Below, one piece after another: positions 24,656 to 37,020 of a stretch of 64,000 bases of DNA. The DNA is from Lytechinus variegatus (Eukaryota; Echinodermata; Echinoidea; Temnopleuroida; Toxopneustidae): the NCBI RefSeq assembly GCF_018143015.1, contig NC_054743.1, positions 27,465,934 through 27,529,933 on the forward strand, in the 5' to 3' direction. The notes beneath the pieces are model-generated. The model had not been told where the DNA came from. It ran no database searches and was given only the letters and a program-made list of their open reading frames with translations. A program made the translations under genes and the position numbers. Positions within the stretch are counted from its first letter, which is position 1. Every line of letters starts with the position of its first letter.

Positions 24656-25235
24656 TGCATTAAGAGGTCAAAAAAAATTTTCGCTCGCTTTACTCGCTCT
24701 CATGCAAAAAAAATAATAAATTTGTTTTTTTAACGTCATATCTCCCCAGAATATTTTTGAAAATAACATTTTTATACTGAAAACTTTACTACACAAAATA
24801 ACCCAAAGTGTGCATATCACTTTAGAAAATGCAAAAGCGCTCCATTGGCAAGCTCGGTTGTTCGCTCCCTTGCTTTCGAATTTCGTGGAAAATCTATACG
24901 CATCTTACCCCCCCCCCTCCTCCGGAAAAAAAATATGCATACAGCCATGGTCATCCCCCTAACCATGGATACCGATCGACATCCATGGTACATACCGAAG
25001 ACTTGAGTAGGATTTCATATTGAAGAGATCATCGACTTAGATGAAACAAAATTAAACTAACATAAGCTACGTAAACTCAGGTATTTCAACCAATAATTTA
25101 TTGGTTAAAAGCACTATGCTTATCTTGTCGCACCTTTGTATGTTCATTATGTACTTTTCATGTTAAATACTTTTACATATTACCTATGTAATCTCAATGT
25201 GAACATGCATGAATAAATAAATAATGAATAGATAG
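24656..25235. other. AT-rich non-coding stretch
   Basis: It contains CGCTCGCTTTACTCGCTC-type repeat debris (24682-24700) and a C-rich run near 24905-24920. No gene is seen. Confidence 0.5.
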
Positions 25236-26050
25236 CAGGGGCGGATCCAGGATTTTGAAATGGGGGGGGGCGCCAGCGGCGAGGGAGCGAAGCGACCGAG
25301 CGGAGGGAGGGTGTGGGAGGGGGGATACCCCCCCTCCCACGGCAAGGACTTTTTCAAAAAATCATGTCCAAAAGTCGTATTTTGAGAGCACCTTTAGAAG
25401 AAAAATGCACACTTAAATCACTGTAACTTCATGAATAAAAGACACATACTGACTCATTTAGGAGCTGGTTTCCAGTCACACAGTAAAGATGATTTTCACT
25501 GACCTATACATTTCAGTGAAAACGTACATGACCAAGGCAGAATGATAATGCTGCGCACGTGGCGCCCGATATAGGGCTTCATCTTTGAGTGAAGAATAAT
25601 CTCGGGGATAGACATTATCATTCGCATCGTTGACACTTTCTCTCGCGATCTGTTACTTACAATTTACATGTATTTGCCATAAAGACGGACAAACGCATGT
25701 TCCAAAAAAACAAAATTTCGGGAAAAAATGATATCCAATCCAACATCTTCACACTGGTCACTGCACTGCAACTCCCGATTACAAGTGGTGCAACTTTCCA
25801 ACCAATCGACTTGCGCGCCCTGGAATTCCGGAATTTACATATTGCAATACAGTATGACAGAGGTGCATTTGTGCGAACACAAAGGCCATGAGCGTAAGTT
25901 AAAATATAGTTTTGACTAGATCTAGCCCTTGAAATTGACTACATTGTACCAATCCAGTAAATATAACCATCCAAAAAAAAAAAAAAAATCCGGCGAAAAT
26001 AGGGGGGGGGGGGGGCGCGCCCGGGGCGCCCCCCTCTGGATCCGCCACTG
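25236..26050. mobile_element. 815-bp hAT-like non-autonomous element
   Basis: It begins CAGGGGCGGATCCAG, and the reversed right end is CAGTGGCGGATCCAG. Flanks on both sides are GATA-type repeats, so the target duplication is ambiguous. Just inside the left end is a strong hairpin, GTGGGAGGGGGGAT facing CCCCCCTCCCAC (about 25312-25339), after GCGAGGGAGCGAAGCGACCG. It is non-coding. Confidence 0.7.
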
Positions 26051-26124
26051 GATAGATAGATAGATAAACTAATAATGAGATAAATAAATAAATAAATAAA
26101 TGAATAAATAAATAGATAAACAAA

Positions 26125-26165
<41 letters not shown>

Positions 26166-26178
26166 AATAAAATATATA
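26051..26178. repeat. (GATA)n and (AAAT)n microsatellite
   Basis: GATA units pass into a long run of TAAA/AATA units. Translated frames through it are artefacts. Confidence 0.9.
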
Positions 26179-26182
26179 AACG

Positions 26183-26460
26183 AGCGCCTCTGGCAGTCTC
26201 GCCTGCAGTATATACACGATTCAATGAGGAAAGCCGTGCTGACTTTTTGATCGACTAGAATAATCATTCACAAAAACACCATTCATAATCATATGTTCAT
26301 TGACCCTAAATGACCTTTGACATTGGTCATCGACATCCCCTAGCAGCCAGGATACTAGATAACCATTATGTCTAGTCACTACACCCATATAATTTTCAAA
26401 AACTTATAACCTTCGGTTAAGATTTGATGTTGACGACGCCGCCGCCGCCGTCGGAAATTA
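26183..26460 (-). repeat. worn partial copy of the DR1-containing repeat
   Basis: The left edge reads GCGCCTCTGGCAGTCTCGCC, like the family end, and the right edge has GGTTAAGATTTGATGTTGAC and GCCGCCGTCGGAAA. Only one degraded DR1 unit (TGACCTTTGACAT) is left, so most of the interior is lost. Confidence 0.7.
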
Positions 26461-28664
26461 GAGGTCTAAATTAAACCGTGCAATTAAAGAAACGAATTCA
26501 ATCGATCATATCAACCAATGCTAAAAGAAATCAGTACATTCATGTTTATATAAATCATATTAATTGAATCCTGTTCTATATTTTTTTTCTTCTGTAGTTT
26601 TCAAAGAGAGTATAACTTCATGTGATCCAGGAGAAATCGCGAGTAGCAGTTTTTAAGCCACTGCTCTTTGATACGATGAGAAGATGGGGGGGGGGGGGGG
26701 AGACGAATACCCCAATTCATGGGCCGATTTATTTTCGGGTGTGTTTGTGTATTGTAAACGTATTATCCAGGCCATTGTGTCGGTCAGTGAAGTAAAAGAA
26801 CTGACTTGCGTAATAGAAGAATAGCCCAGCTAGGGTGGCAGTCAAATGTATTGCTGCACATGCGTGACCAAATTATTTCCAAACACCCGGCCCCTAAACG
26901 GCCCTTCTCTCTCTCTCTCTCTCTGTGCAAAATAATTTTTCGCGGGCTTTATTCACACATTTTGGCCCCTAAACAAGTTGTCGGCAGAACATGACCTCGA
27001 GGAAAAGGCTTGGGGAAATGAAAAACATACCTACATACGTTCGGCTATAGTCTTAAAAAAAGATTTGGAAAAAATACCCTAAATACATGAAATATTTTGA
27101 GCCCGCGATTTACAATTGACCAGTTTTCCAAAACCACCTTTTTCTTGAAAGTCGGTGTTTTTTATTTCCTTTACGAGTGCACCGCGCGGCCCGCGTTCAA
27201 AAGTAAAAAAGAAAGAAAGAAAGAAAAAAACACCCCACCCCTTTAAACGCGTTTTTTTGGGTCACGCCTGACTGTGTCCAAAAATATGTTTGACTGGCCT
27301 TCCCCGGAATAATAGAAGATCTGTAACAGTTGACTGTTTGTCCATTCTATTCTATTAATGGTGAAAACATGCATGTCTTTATCCCTCAATTCCATTCGTC
27401 CCTTTCTTTTTTTGTCTCTCTCCCTCCCTATCTCCCTTTCTTTCTCCCACGCACACACACACATACACACCGAACGCTCGCGCACATATACACCTCACCC
27501 ACAACAAATTTATTACCATTTGAACAGTTTATTTATGAATGATATACATCGATGATTTACATCCAAAATTTTTTGTTCATTGATATCATAATGTCAAATT
27601 TTATTTTGTATTTTCTTGTCTAGATTTTCATTTTTTAATCAAAAATTTAGCAAAAACCAATAAATAAAACAATATATATATATGTGGGGGGGGGGAGGGT
27701 GTGTGTGTGTGTGTATCTTTCTTTCTATCTATCTCTCCTCCACGTTTTCTTCCCTCTCTAACATTTCTCCCCCCCCCCCCCCCTCTTAGCACCCCCTTAA
27801 TTTACTCTCATGTCTCTCTCAATTGCCTCCCTGCACCCTCCCATGCCCCCCTTTTCGATCCCCTTCTCGATCAATCTCGATATCGTCATTCATAAATCAT
27901 GCTTCCCAATAACTCGCGAATAAACCATTTCCCTTCTTTTGGTGGGCCTAATCCCTACTTAAATACACCTCTTGTCCTCTATTTCTCATTTGTCCCACTC
28001 TGGAGAAAAGTCAACATCTAAATCTTTGTTGTCTTACTTTTCATTGCTCTCTCTCGCTTTCGTTGGGCGTGCATGCCAGTGGACGAGTGGCGTTAACAAA
28101 ATGCTTTATACAACTATTGACGTGGCATCTAGGGGCTAGCTGCTGCAGACAAATGTGGTAATTATTCAGTGATTTCGGGATAGTTTCTACGATACTTACT
28201 CGTAAAATTATATGTCATATCATGGCATTGCATGTCATGTTGTGATTACATAGAGAAATAACTCTCCTGGCTGATATGCAATCTAGGTAAGTTTACTAAA
28301 TATATATACTGAGGGCCTATTATAGGCATATACCCAGAGCCTAAATGTATGATAATCAGCCAATAATATAGTTTCTAGTTTCCTCTAGAGAAATTATGTG
28401 ATAAATTATATATGTGTGTGTGTGCATAACATATATATACAGTTTTGCAACACTTGCAAATCACATGAATAAAATTTTGTGATTTTGTTACTTTAATGAG
28501 AGAGACTTTCATAATCAATCTTTTCTCATATTAATAAGAATGATAAGAGTCAACCATACGGGCAATGCATGCATAAGCTTTGAGTTTATAAACACATTAT
28601 TTGTTCTATTATATAGGCGTATACTATATAATTTGGTATTTTTGTGTGTGGGTTTTTAACCCTG
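26461..28664. other. intergenic sequence with simple repeats
   Basis: No gene is seen. It contains CT runs (26910), a CA/CT-rich stretch (27410-27475), (TA)n then (GT)n (27674-27713), and poly-C near 27768. Polypyrimidine tracts dominate 27390-27850. Confidence 0.5.
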
Positions 28665-29269
28665 TTAAAGGACAAGTCTACCCCCAACAAAAACTTGATT
28701 TGAATAAAAAGAGAAAAATTCAACAAGCATAACACTGAAAATTTCATCAAAATCGGATGTAAAATAAGAAAGTTATGACATTTCAAAATTTTGCTTCATT
28801 TCACAAAAACAGTTTTATGAACGAGCCAGCTACAAACGAGAGAGTCGATGATGTCATTCACTCACTATTTCTTTTGTTTTTTATTGTTTGAAATATGAAA
28901 TATTTTGATTTTCTCGTCATTGTCATGTGAAATGAAGTTTCATTCCTCCCTGAACACTGGAATTCCATTATTTCAACATTTTGTGCTTCAGGCAAGGGGG
29001 TCCTAATCATCAAATTCGTAAAAATTGAAATATTGTATAATTCAAACAATAAAAAACAAAAGAAATAGTGAGTGAGTGACATCATCAACTTGCTCATTTG
29101 GATGTAACTGGCTCGTTCATATAACTATTTTGTTAAAAATAAGCGAAACATTTATGTCATAACTTTCTTATTTTACATTCGATTTTGATGAAATCTTCAG
29201 CATTGTGCTTGTCTGATTTTTCTCTATTGATTCAAATCAACATGTTTCTGGGTTGGATTTGACCTTTAA
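28665..29269. mobile_element. 605-bp TTAA-flanked palindromic MITE (family B)
   Basis: TTAA lies at both edges, with long inverted arms. On the left: AAGGACAAGTCTACCCCCAA, then AAAAATTCAACAAGCATAAC. The right arm mirrors these as far as AAGAAAGTTATGACAT, and the inner arms mirror TATTTCTTTTGTTTTTTATT. Relatives lie at 36105-36686, 37078-37683 and, diverged, 49140-49650. The MITE ends about 110 bp before the exon at 29383. Confidence 0.85.
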
Positions 29270-29440
29270 CCATTTGCGAAAATAATTTGGCAACTTTGCA
29301 TTATAGACCTTTATAAGCCAACCCAAAATAGGTTAGCTTGGGATATATCATTACTATCACATCACGTTTTCATTTATTGCAGACATACTTCTCAAATAAC
29401 CCATCAGAAGGTCCTGGATTCGAAACGCCTGTGAACGAAG

Positions 29441-32357
29441 ATGAAGGACGCCACGCAAACCAAAATCATCATCTTGCTCTCTTTCGTACTCATAGCCATA
29501 TCGGTCATGATCACCATTGAAACACAACGCAAGGCGAACGCCCTGGTCGAACTCAACACCGACCTCCAGGAACGCCTTGCAGCCGTAGCAAACGACCGCG
29601 AGCTCATCGGCGACGAGCTTAAGAAACTCGCCGACCGCTTCAAGATCATCACCGAAGCCAAGAGCAAAAGTGACACGTTGGTGAAGCAGAAAGAGGAAGA
29701 GATAGCAAATATAAGGAAAGAACACGAAGAAGAGAAGAAACTAAAAGATCAGACTGTGAAAGAAAAAGAAGAAAAGATTCAGGAATTAACGACAAACATA
29801 GAAAAGAAAGAGGTAATTACTGTAATCATATTTTATTTTTTCTACTTCATTGTGGAAAAATAATGTTAAAAACTTGAAAAAAATGTTTAGCCAGCTCAAA
29901 TAATTCATCCATGATGATTTGTACTCTCATGAAGATTTTTTTTTTGTAAACAGAAGCAATATAACATGTAGAATGTCATATCTTTAAACTTGTCAATGCT
30001 AATTCAGCTATAGGCCCTAAACATCGTTGTTATGTTTAGATCTGGGGCCCGTTGCAGAAAGAGTTGCAATCAATCGCAACTCTAAAAATCATGCGCAACT
30101 TGATTTTCAACCAATCAGCAGCGCGCATTTGGGACTTGCGATTGATTTTTTGGTTTGCGTTTAAACGCAACTCTTTCTGCAACGGGCCCCTGTAGGTTCA
30201 GGCCCAGTGGCGGCGCTACCGGGAAGAAGGGGGGGGGGGAGGGGGGGGGAGAAAGGGGGGGGGGAGGGGGGGAGAAAGAAAGGGGGAAAGAGAAGAAACG
30301 AAGAACAACGCCCTATAATTCAAGAATTTTGTTTATGAGTGTTGATTAGAATTCAATAATTTCTTTGATTAATTTTTTTTCCACAATTAGACCGAGATGG
30401 AAAGTGTGAGAAGTGAATTACAAACCGCGCACGATGAAGCAAATAAGGCAAAAGAAGACCAGCAAAACGCAGAAAACAGAGTGCATGAACTAGAAGAGCA
30501 AAGTGCGAATTTGCGGAGTCAAGTCGAGAAGGTATCCCTATAAAGTAGTCAATTTTCTTAAACTTGATCATCATCATTATTCAATCATTGTTATTTTGAT
30601 ATTAGGTTGATTTTTTATTTTTTGCTTGTAAATTTTTTTACCTGTGCCCATCACAAAATTTCAGGTGGACCTCTCCTAATTTTGTTGGCTTCCGCCGCCA
30701 ATGCTTAACACCTTTGAGCGATATTGCTTTGGGTATACTTTTAAAGCAAGTTGTTGTCACTTGGATAAAATATTTATGAAATATGACTATACAAATAGAT
30801 CCGAAACACTTGAAAATTCATTTTTATTGTTTATTGGAATAATGATGGTTTGACTCGTCAGCATTCAAGAATTTTAAGACACCATCAACATTGTAAATGC
30901 TTTTAATTTTATTTCGTTTAAGAAATTAAGCAAGACGGAGAGATGGGGAAATAAGAAGATATTGGGAGAGGGAGAGAGTAGTAAGAGAAAGAAGGGGGTG
31001 GGGTAAGAGAGAGAAAGATATCCGGTCCCCGTCTTACAAAGAGTTGTGATTGATCCAATCAACCATAACTATGGAAAGCCAGGAACATCAACATCTAAAT
31101 GTATGTTGGTCAAAACTAGATATGATGTATATGTATACAAGAAAATTCAGTGTGATTCTCTTTCTGTTTAGTAAGGAGATTGTGCAAGTTTCCTGTAGAA
31201 AAAAAGTATGGTTTTGATGGATTTCCATAGAGTTGAGATTGATTGGATCAATCGTAACTCTTGGTAAGACGTAGCCCGGGAGAGGAGACAGCAAGAGATA
31301 GATGGGGATTTGCATCTATTAGGTCAGAGAAAGCAGAGGGAGAGAGAGAGGGGGGAGTGAGAGTGGGAGGGCAGTCGGAACGGGGAGAGAGTCATATCGA
31401 TGCGACATCGGTTTTGAAGTGTGATCACATCTGAATAAACAGTTAAACATTTCAAGACCTATACCAATTACCTGTTCAAATAAAACCTTAAATTATAAAT
31501 CTATAAGCATACAAAGGTATATGTTAATAGCTAGACGTTGTTTTTAATACTTGAAAATGCCCTATGCATTACCCAATAAGTAGTTGGGTTAATTCGAATG
31601 TGTGCCTTATGAGTTTGGGGCGAGCAATGACAGTGCCCTCCACCCATGCACCCTCTTCTCTTCTCCCTTCCAATACATGTTTATCTTATACAAGCTATGC
31701 TTTTGGGTGAATTCCGATTTGTGTGTATTAATATAGAGGGGGGGGGCGGAAATTATATTTCCATCCACACTTTTCCCGATTGGCTGCTAAAAGCTAATGT
31801 TCGTTGGTTATTTTTTGAGGAGCAGTCCTTAATAAATACTAACGGTTTTTAAGCACATCTTAACTTTATTCTTACAAGCAAATCAAAAGGTAAGCACTAA
31901 ATATTGCAAGCGCGAAGCGCGCGAGCTCAAATTGCTGTATTTTTCATGTATTAAGAAATTAAATTTCAATGATCAGTGTTTGTAAATGTCTTTGTAAATT
32001 TGTTATTTATATCAATGAATGCAATTACACACATGAAGTAATTTTGTTTTATATTTGAATTTGAATTGAATTTGACCACCCTCTGTCTTTCTTTCTTTCC
32101 TCCCCCCCCCTTCGAATCTCTGCGTCCCTTACATACTCTTAAATTAACAACCATTTTTTTCACCCGACCAGTTAAACGCAGATGTAGCGGCGGCACAGGC
32201 AAATCAGCAACCACAAGCCCAGCAACCTCAAGCCCAGCAAACTCAAGCACAGCAACCTCAAGCCCAGCCACAACAGCAGCAGCAAGCCGGGAAGGAGGTT
32301 GCTCAACCACAGCAGCAGCAACAACAACAGCAACCACAAGCCCAACAAAAATCTTAA
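29441..32357 (+). CDS. small type II membrane coiled-coil protein with Gln/Pro/Ala-rich tail
   Basis: Three coding exons: 29441-29812 (its acceptor is at 29382, so an upstream 5' UTR exon is implied), 30391-30531, and 32172-32357 ending TAA. All introns are phase 0 with GT/AG ends. The result is 232 aa. Residues 1-8 are polar, 9-26 form one hydrophobic segment (IIILLSFVLIAISVMITI), and about 35-170 form a continuous charged heptad-type coiled coil (KEEEIANIRKEHEEEKKLKD). Residues 172-232 are a low-complexity Gln/Pro/Ala tail. Short cytosolic N terminus, single anchor and lumenal coiled coil resemble GOLM1/CASC4-type Golgi proteins in layout only; no sequence relationship is claimed. Confidence 0.8.
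30044..30190. mobile_element. 147-bp MITE with perfect 24-bp inverted ends, in intron 1 of the coiled-coil gene
   Basis: The left end GGGGCCCGTTGCAGAAAGAG is repeated inverted at the right end. Inside, GCAACTTGATTTTC and CAATCAGCAGCGCGC are typical of this short family. A split, worn relative is at about 40125-40515. Confidence 0.85.
30217..30290 (+). repeat. G-rich purine tract
   Basis: Runs of 8-11 G separated by GA and AAA give many possible G-quadruplex registers. It lies in intron 1 of the coiled-coil gene, sense strand G-rich, directly after a CAGTGGCGGCGC motif like a hAT end. Confidence 0.8.
31024..31279. mobile_element. 256-bp MITE with about 55-bp inverted arms, in intron 2 of the coiled-coil gene
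   Basis: The left arm CGTCTTACAAAGAGTTGTGA, then TTGATCCAATCAA, is mirrored at the right end (reversed ACGTCTTACCAAGAGTTACG). Both arms reach CTATGGAAA near the centre. No coding capacity. Confidence 0.8.
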
Positions 32358-34209
32358 ACCCATGGGGGCGGCGCCAGTGTAAAGATGGAGCTTCTGAAAT
32401 TGACGTCCTTTTTTCTCCGCATCATTGGTATTATAAAATTCCACGACCAGTGCTTCTATTTCCAATTTTCTTTCTAGACCTGTCTTTACTTTTTATTTTA
32501 TTTTATAGATATTTATTAGTTACTTGAAAGACTGACGTGATATACTTTGATTGGTGCTGCCCCCTCGACGTTCAATCGACTGATTACATGGACAGTCAGT
32601 ATCTCTAATCATTATCATGTGTTAAATTATCTAATTTAATGTATATCATTTATAAACTATCAGTATGGACAATATATTTTGTGTGCATATTTGCATTTAC
32701 ATGTATCTTGATAAATCCGCTTAAATATTGCAATAACTATTGGCATCGATTTTACCTGCGACACAAAAACATCCACTGCTTAGAAATACATTTGCATATC
32801 GAGCTCATAAGCTGATTATAATCATTCTATAGGAAATATGAATTTCAAAATAGGGTAGTATACATTTTTCGTTGACTGATCCAATTTAAAGGAGGTAGCC
32901 AACCTGACGTAAAGTTTGTATTTAAATGCCAATAAAAGCAAAGATTACAGGATCTTTATTCGCCCAACCTTCACTCATATTTTTCTATCTTATTTGTCTG
33001 TTTTATGAACCAAATAGTCGTCGGTATGGACATTTCTTTATTTGTAATTCAAGTATGACTGAGTATGAAGTTTTCTTTAATTTAATCGCATTACTGTGTT
33101 TCGAGAATTAACAGGAAATATGTCATTTTCTTCATGAAATATAGAGGTTTTCTGAGCATGCAGTAAAAACCAATGTGATTTCGTCTATGTGTTTCTTATG
33201 TATACACGAGGGTGCGTATGATACTTTCGTAATATTCTTTAATAATTTATGGAGATGTTGTATCGATTTGTAAGTATATTATCTAATGTGTCTTATATGG
33301 ATTTAATACTGTATGCTTCTAGATGGTCTATTGTTTTGATATTATCTCAAAGATTGTTTCGTAACCGTTGAATCATTGATACAGACATTTATCGTGGAAA
33401 TGGATAACAAAAGTCTATCAGTCAAAAAAATATAGCAAATTGGTTCATGTATTTGATTATGCTCTTCTCTGTTTTTTCAAAATCGTTTATTGAATTTAGG
33501 TGAAATTTTGTAGTAAATTTCAACGTTGAATCTCCTTGAAATAAGATGCCTTAACATATTTTGATGCATTCCTAAAATTTCACGTTTTTACATAATTTTA
33601 AATCTTTCTGCAACAGCAACTTATACTGTCTTTCAATCTATTGTCTTCCAGTGATGTGTATCACTAACTTTTCTAAAGAATGTTGTTTTCATTAGCATAT
33701 ATGTAGAGGGCTTGGGGTATACCCCTCCCCTCCCCCCATTAAAAAATCCACTACGAACAAAAAAAAAACAGAGAACAAAAATGAAAGGAAAAAGAAAAGT
33801 GAAATATGGTACTCTTTTCTACATTTATGTAACATTCTATTACCACATAAGATTTCATTTTAAAATGGTCAAAATGTTGCCTCACAAAATGTGCTATATA
33901 TATATATACACCCCTCAAAACCAATGACTGGGTATATATAATAATCGGGAAAAAGAGAAAATGTGCGCCTTTTATCCTAGAGATATACACTTTAAGCTTC
34001 CGACGTTTTACAGTATCGCATTCAATATTTTGATCTTTGTATATAGGCCTGCTGAGAGAGAGAGAGAAAAAAGGAGAGAACTGTGTTGAATATTGGGTTG
34101 CAATCTGCAATGCTGTTTGTGGTACATTTTGAAAAGAGGTTTGAGTTATGACCTAAGATACTGCATCAAAACGTGGGCCTATATATATTTATGTTATTAT
34201 GTGCGCTAA
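32358..34209. other. 3' UTR and intergenic sequence after the coiled-coil gene
   Basis: No second gene is seen. AATAAA at 32931-32936 is a plausible polyadenylation signal for the upstream gene. The remainder is AT-rich unique-looking sequence with a short (TA)n at 33895-33909. Confidence 0.4.
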
Positions 34210-34869
34210 CAGGGGCGTCGATCCATTTTTCAGATTGGGGGGCAAAATCATGAATCAATTTTCCAAAGGCGCTCGATCACACAAAACAAACAAACTCACA
34301 CACACACACACATGCCTATATATGTGTACATATATATATATATGTTATACACACACACACACACACACATATACACATATATATATATATCACCAGCAGA
34401 TTAATGCGAGCGCGAAGCGCGAGCTGAAAATTTTGATATTTCGATCTGAAAAAAGAGTTTAATGGACGTTTTTAATGAAGAACAAGATACATATATCCAA
34501 CAAAAGATTATTGCAAATCGAAGTGGGAGTTCTTTTGAGGTTTAGAACTGAAAACGGGACCATATTCACCTATTTAATCATGGAAAGTATGGGTTTTAGT
34601 TCGAGAAATGATGCGAGCGCGAAGCGCGAGCTGAAATTTTTTGATATTCCAATCTGAAAAGTGGACATTTTGAGCACGATTTTAGACGAAGAACGAGTTG
34701 TGTATCTTAATCTCGCTTGCTGATTTTTGTGTAACATCACAATCTTATCTTATTTTTAGCACATGCGGAATTATTGGGGGGGGGAGGAAAAACGATATGT
34801 TTGCCCCCCAATTATTTCATTGGTGGGGCGATCCCCCCCCCCCCTGCTCCCCCATAATCGACGCCTCTG
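34210..34869. mobile_element. 660-bp hAT-like element containing GCGAGCGCGAAGCGC repeats
   Basis: It begins CAGGGGCGTCGATCC; the reversed right end is CAGAGGCGTCGATTATGGGG. Inside are CA and TA microsatellites (34290-34391) and two copies of ATGCGAGCGCGAAGCGCGAG (34406, 34609), each followed by a GAGCTGAAA...TTTTGATATT segment. The interior from 34406 to about 34800 aligns with 53200-53580. Flanks share TGCGCTAA-like words, but no clean 8-bp duplication. Confidence 0.6.
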
Positions 34870-36104
34870 TGCAGCGCTAAAGAATATTGTAATAATACAA
34901 ACGATATTGTACCTTGAATCATCAAATACAGTATGTCAGTTTTAATTATTTGTTTGTTTTTGTTGTTTTCCTTTTGCAGTTGCATTTTTTTCATCCGCAT
35001 AAAAAACATACTTATCAAATGGATAGGCCTATAGCAAACACTGGTGTGAAGAGGGTTGTACTTAAATCAAAGAAGGAAAAAGAAACACATTGATGAAAAT
35101 TTAGCGGAATTCCTGACCAGCAAAGATTAACAGAGTTATGCAGATCCTTAAGATTTAGGTATGTGACACTATGTGCCATTTTCTCAGTCATTTCATTTGT
35201 GCCTTCATTATATCATCAGATTCATTATTTAGTACCACCTATAAAAAAAAGAATATATACCTTCCAGTAATTAAGAACCATGAAAAGGGGGAATTTACGG
35301 AATTTATATGACACGACATATCGAGCTGCTGCTCAATTTAAATCTTAAAAAACAAAATCATAACTCTCTTATTTTTTGATGTATTTTTGTCAAATCTTCA
35401 CCAAATATTATCCTTTATTTTTTCTGCTTTCATTACAACACCTTTATCGTCAGGATGGATATCCCTTTTAAATCAATATAACTGACCGACGGTAAAAGGT
35501 AATGTTTCAAGTTTCAGTATTATGAAAATTATCGTTACGATATATTTTGTGTAAGTATAGATAACAGTTGATGAGCCCCTTTAATATCGAATGGGCGCAT
35601 AATTACATAAAGATTTCCATGCGCACTAGCATTGAATGAAAAAATAAATAACATTTTGTACAACTGCACCTGTGTAAACGTCGTTCACAAATTCTATCAA
35701 TTATCATTATTTTTTTGCGTCACCTGTGCCTGATGGGAGGCGAACAGCGAAGTAATCAGGTTTTCCCCCTTATATAAATAGTCCGTAATTTTCAAATGAA
35801 TACGCCAATGTTGTTTAAATATATACTATTGATTAGAGCATGTATAGAGTGTAGGATTTAATCAATTTATACATGTAATTTTTTTGTTTTAAATATTACG
35901 AGGTAGTTATCGATTTTGAGAGCGAAGTTGGCTCAGTCGGTCAAGTGTCTGTCCGTCCATGGACCTATCTTCTCTGACAGTAGGTCGAATGGTCCGTCAA
36001 ACGAAATGACGTGGGTTCAAGTCCACTCCGCGGCCGGACGGACAGATGACTGAAGCCTGCGTAATGTGTGCAGGCTATGTTACAGTAAAATAATACTCCA
36101 TTCC
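34870..36104. other. AT-rich sequence with a MITE-A half copy and a tRNA-like segment
   Basis: The stretch about 35345-35472 matches one arm of the MITE at 11582 (ATCTTCACCAAATATT...TTTTTTCTGCTTTCATTACA). No protein-coding gene is seen. The tRNA-like stretch is listed separately. Confidence 0.5.
35926..36080 (+). repeat. tRNA-derived SINE head or tRNA relic
   Basis: An A-box-like TGGCTCAGTCGGTCAAG is followed some 75 bases later by a B-box-like GTGGGTTCAAGTCCAC. The distance is too long for an ordinary tRNA and the stems do not pair well, so a pol III SINE head or relic fits better than a working tRNA gene. Confidence 0.4.
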
Positions 36105-36686
36105 TTAAATAAGTCAAGTCCATCCCAGAAAACTGGTGATGTGAATCAATAGAGAAAAATCAAACAAAAACAACACTGAAAACTTCATAAAATCGAACGT
36201 AAAATAAGAAAGTTATGACATTTTTTGAGGTTTCGCTTATTTTTCACAAAATATTGCATGCACCTATCAGGGACATGCAAATGAGATAGTCGATGATGTC
36301 CCTCAACTCACTATTTCTTTTGTTTGTTATTTTCGAAATATAACAATTCATTTTTTACAAATTTTTCAAGAAAGACCAACTTGATTGAACCACAAAATGT
36401 TAAAACAATGCATTCCTTATTCAGGGAGGAATACAACTCCTTTCACATGACAGTGAGGAGAAAATTAGAATATTTCACATTTCATTTAATAAACTAATAC
36501 GAAATAAATACGAAATAAAAATAAGGAATAAATAGTGAGTGGATGACACCAGTTGCATTATTTGCATATCGACCAGGATGTTTATATCACAACTTTCGAT
36601 TTTAATGAAATAATCAGTGTTATACTTGTTGGATTTTTTTCTTTTTATTCAAATAAACTTTTTGTTGGGGTGGACTTGTTCTTTAA
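36105..36686. mobile_element. TTAA-flanked palindromic MITE (family B, second copy)
   Basis: TTAA lies at both ends. The left arm ATAAGTCAAGTCCATCCCAG and the right arm (GTTGGGGTGGACTTGTTCTT) are inverted. The core has TATTTCTTTTGTTTGTTATT and matches the copy at 28665 throughout, with more divergence. Confidence 0.8.
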
Positions 36687-37020
36687 ATAGGACGTTAAAT
36701 GGATGTCCCGTGTAGAAAAGAGCCATCACCTTTGCACGTTAAGAACCCTCTGCACTATTCGTGTAAGAGTAGGGGGAATCCCCGGTACAGTGGTCCACCG
36801 CACTCCACCAATCAGTAATCGGGAGAAGAAAAGGGTCATAGTGATTCAGTTCGCTTTTTGCCTCCCAGGCACTGGTGACGCCACTGAAATAATAATAACT
36901 TCATTACATCACATTAATATCATGATTTATGCTCTCCAGGCCTAGTCTGCGGACGCAGACCCTGATTGAAACTTTATCAAAAAGTGGGTCTTCACACAAG
37001 ACTATCTCGTATAAAACTTT

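Noticed and set aside
32066-32527. Pro/Ser/Thr-rich protein in another frame over the last exon of the coiled-coil gene
   Set aside because: It is a shadow of the Gln/Pro/Ala-coding repeat; the in-phase splice frame explains the sequence better.
35926-36040. Functional tRNA gene
   Set aside because: A- and B-box-like words are too far apart for a plain tRNA, and the stems pair poorly; kept only as a SINE head or relic.
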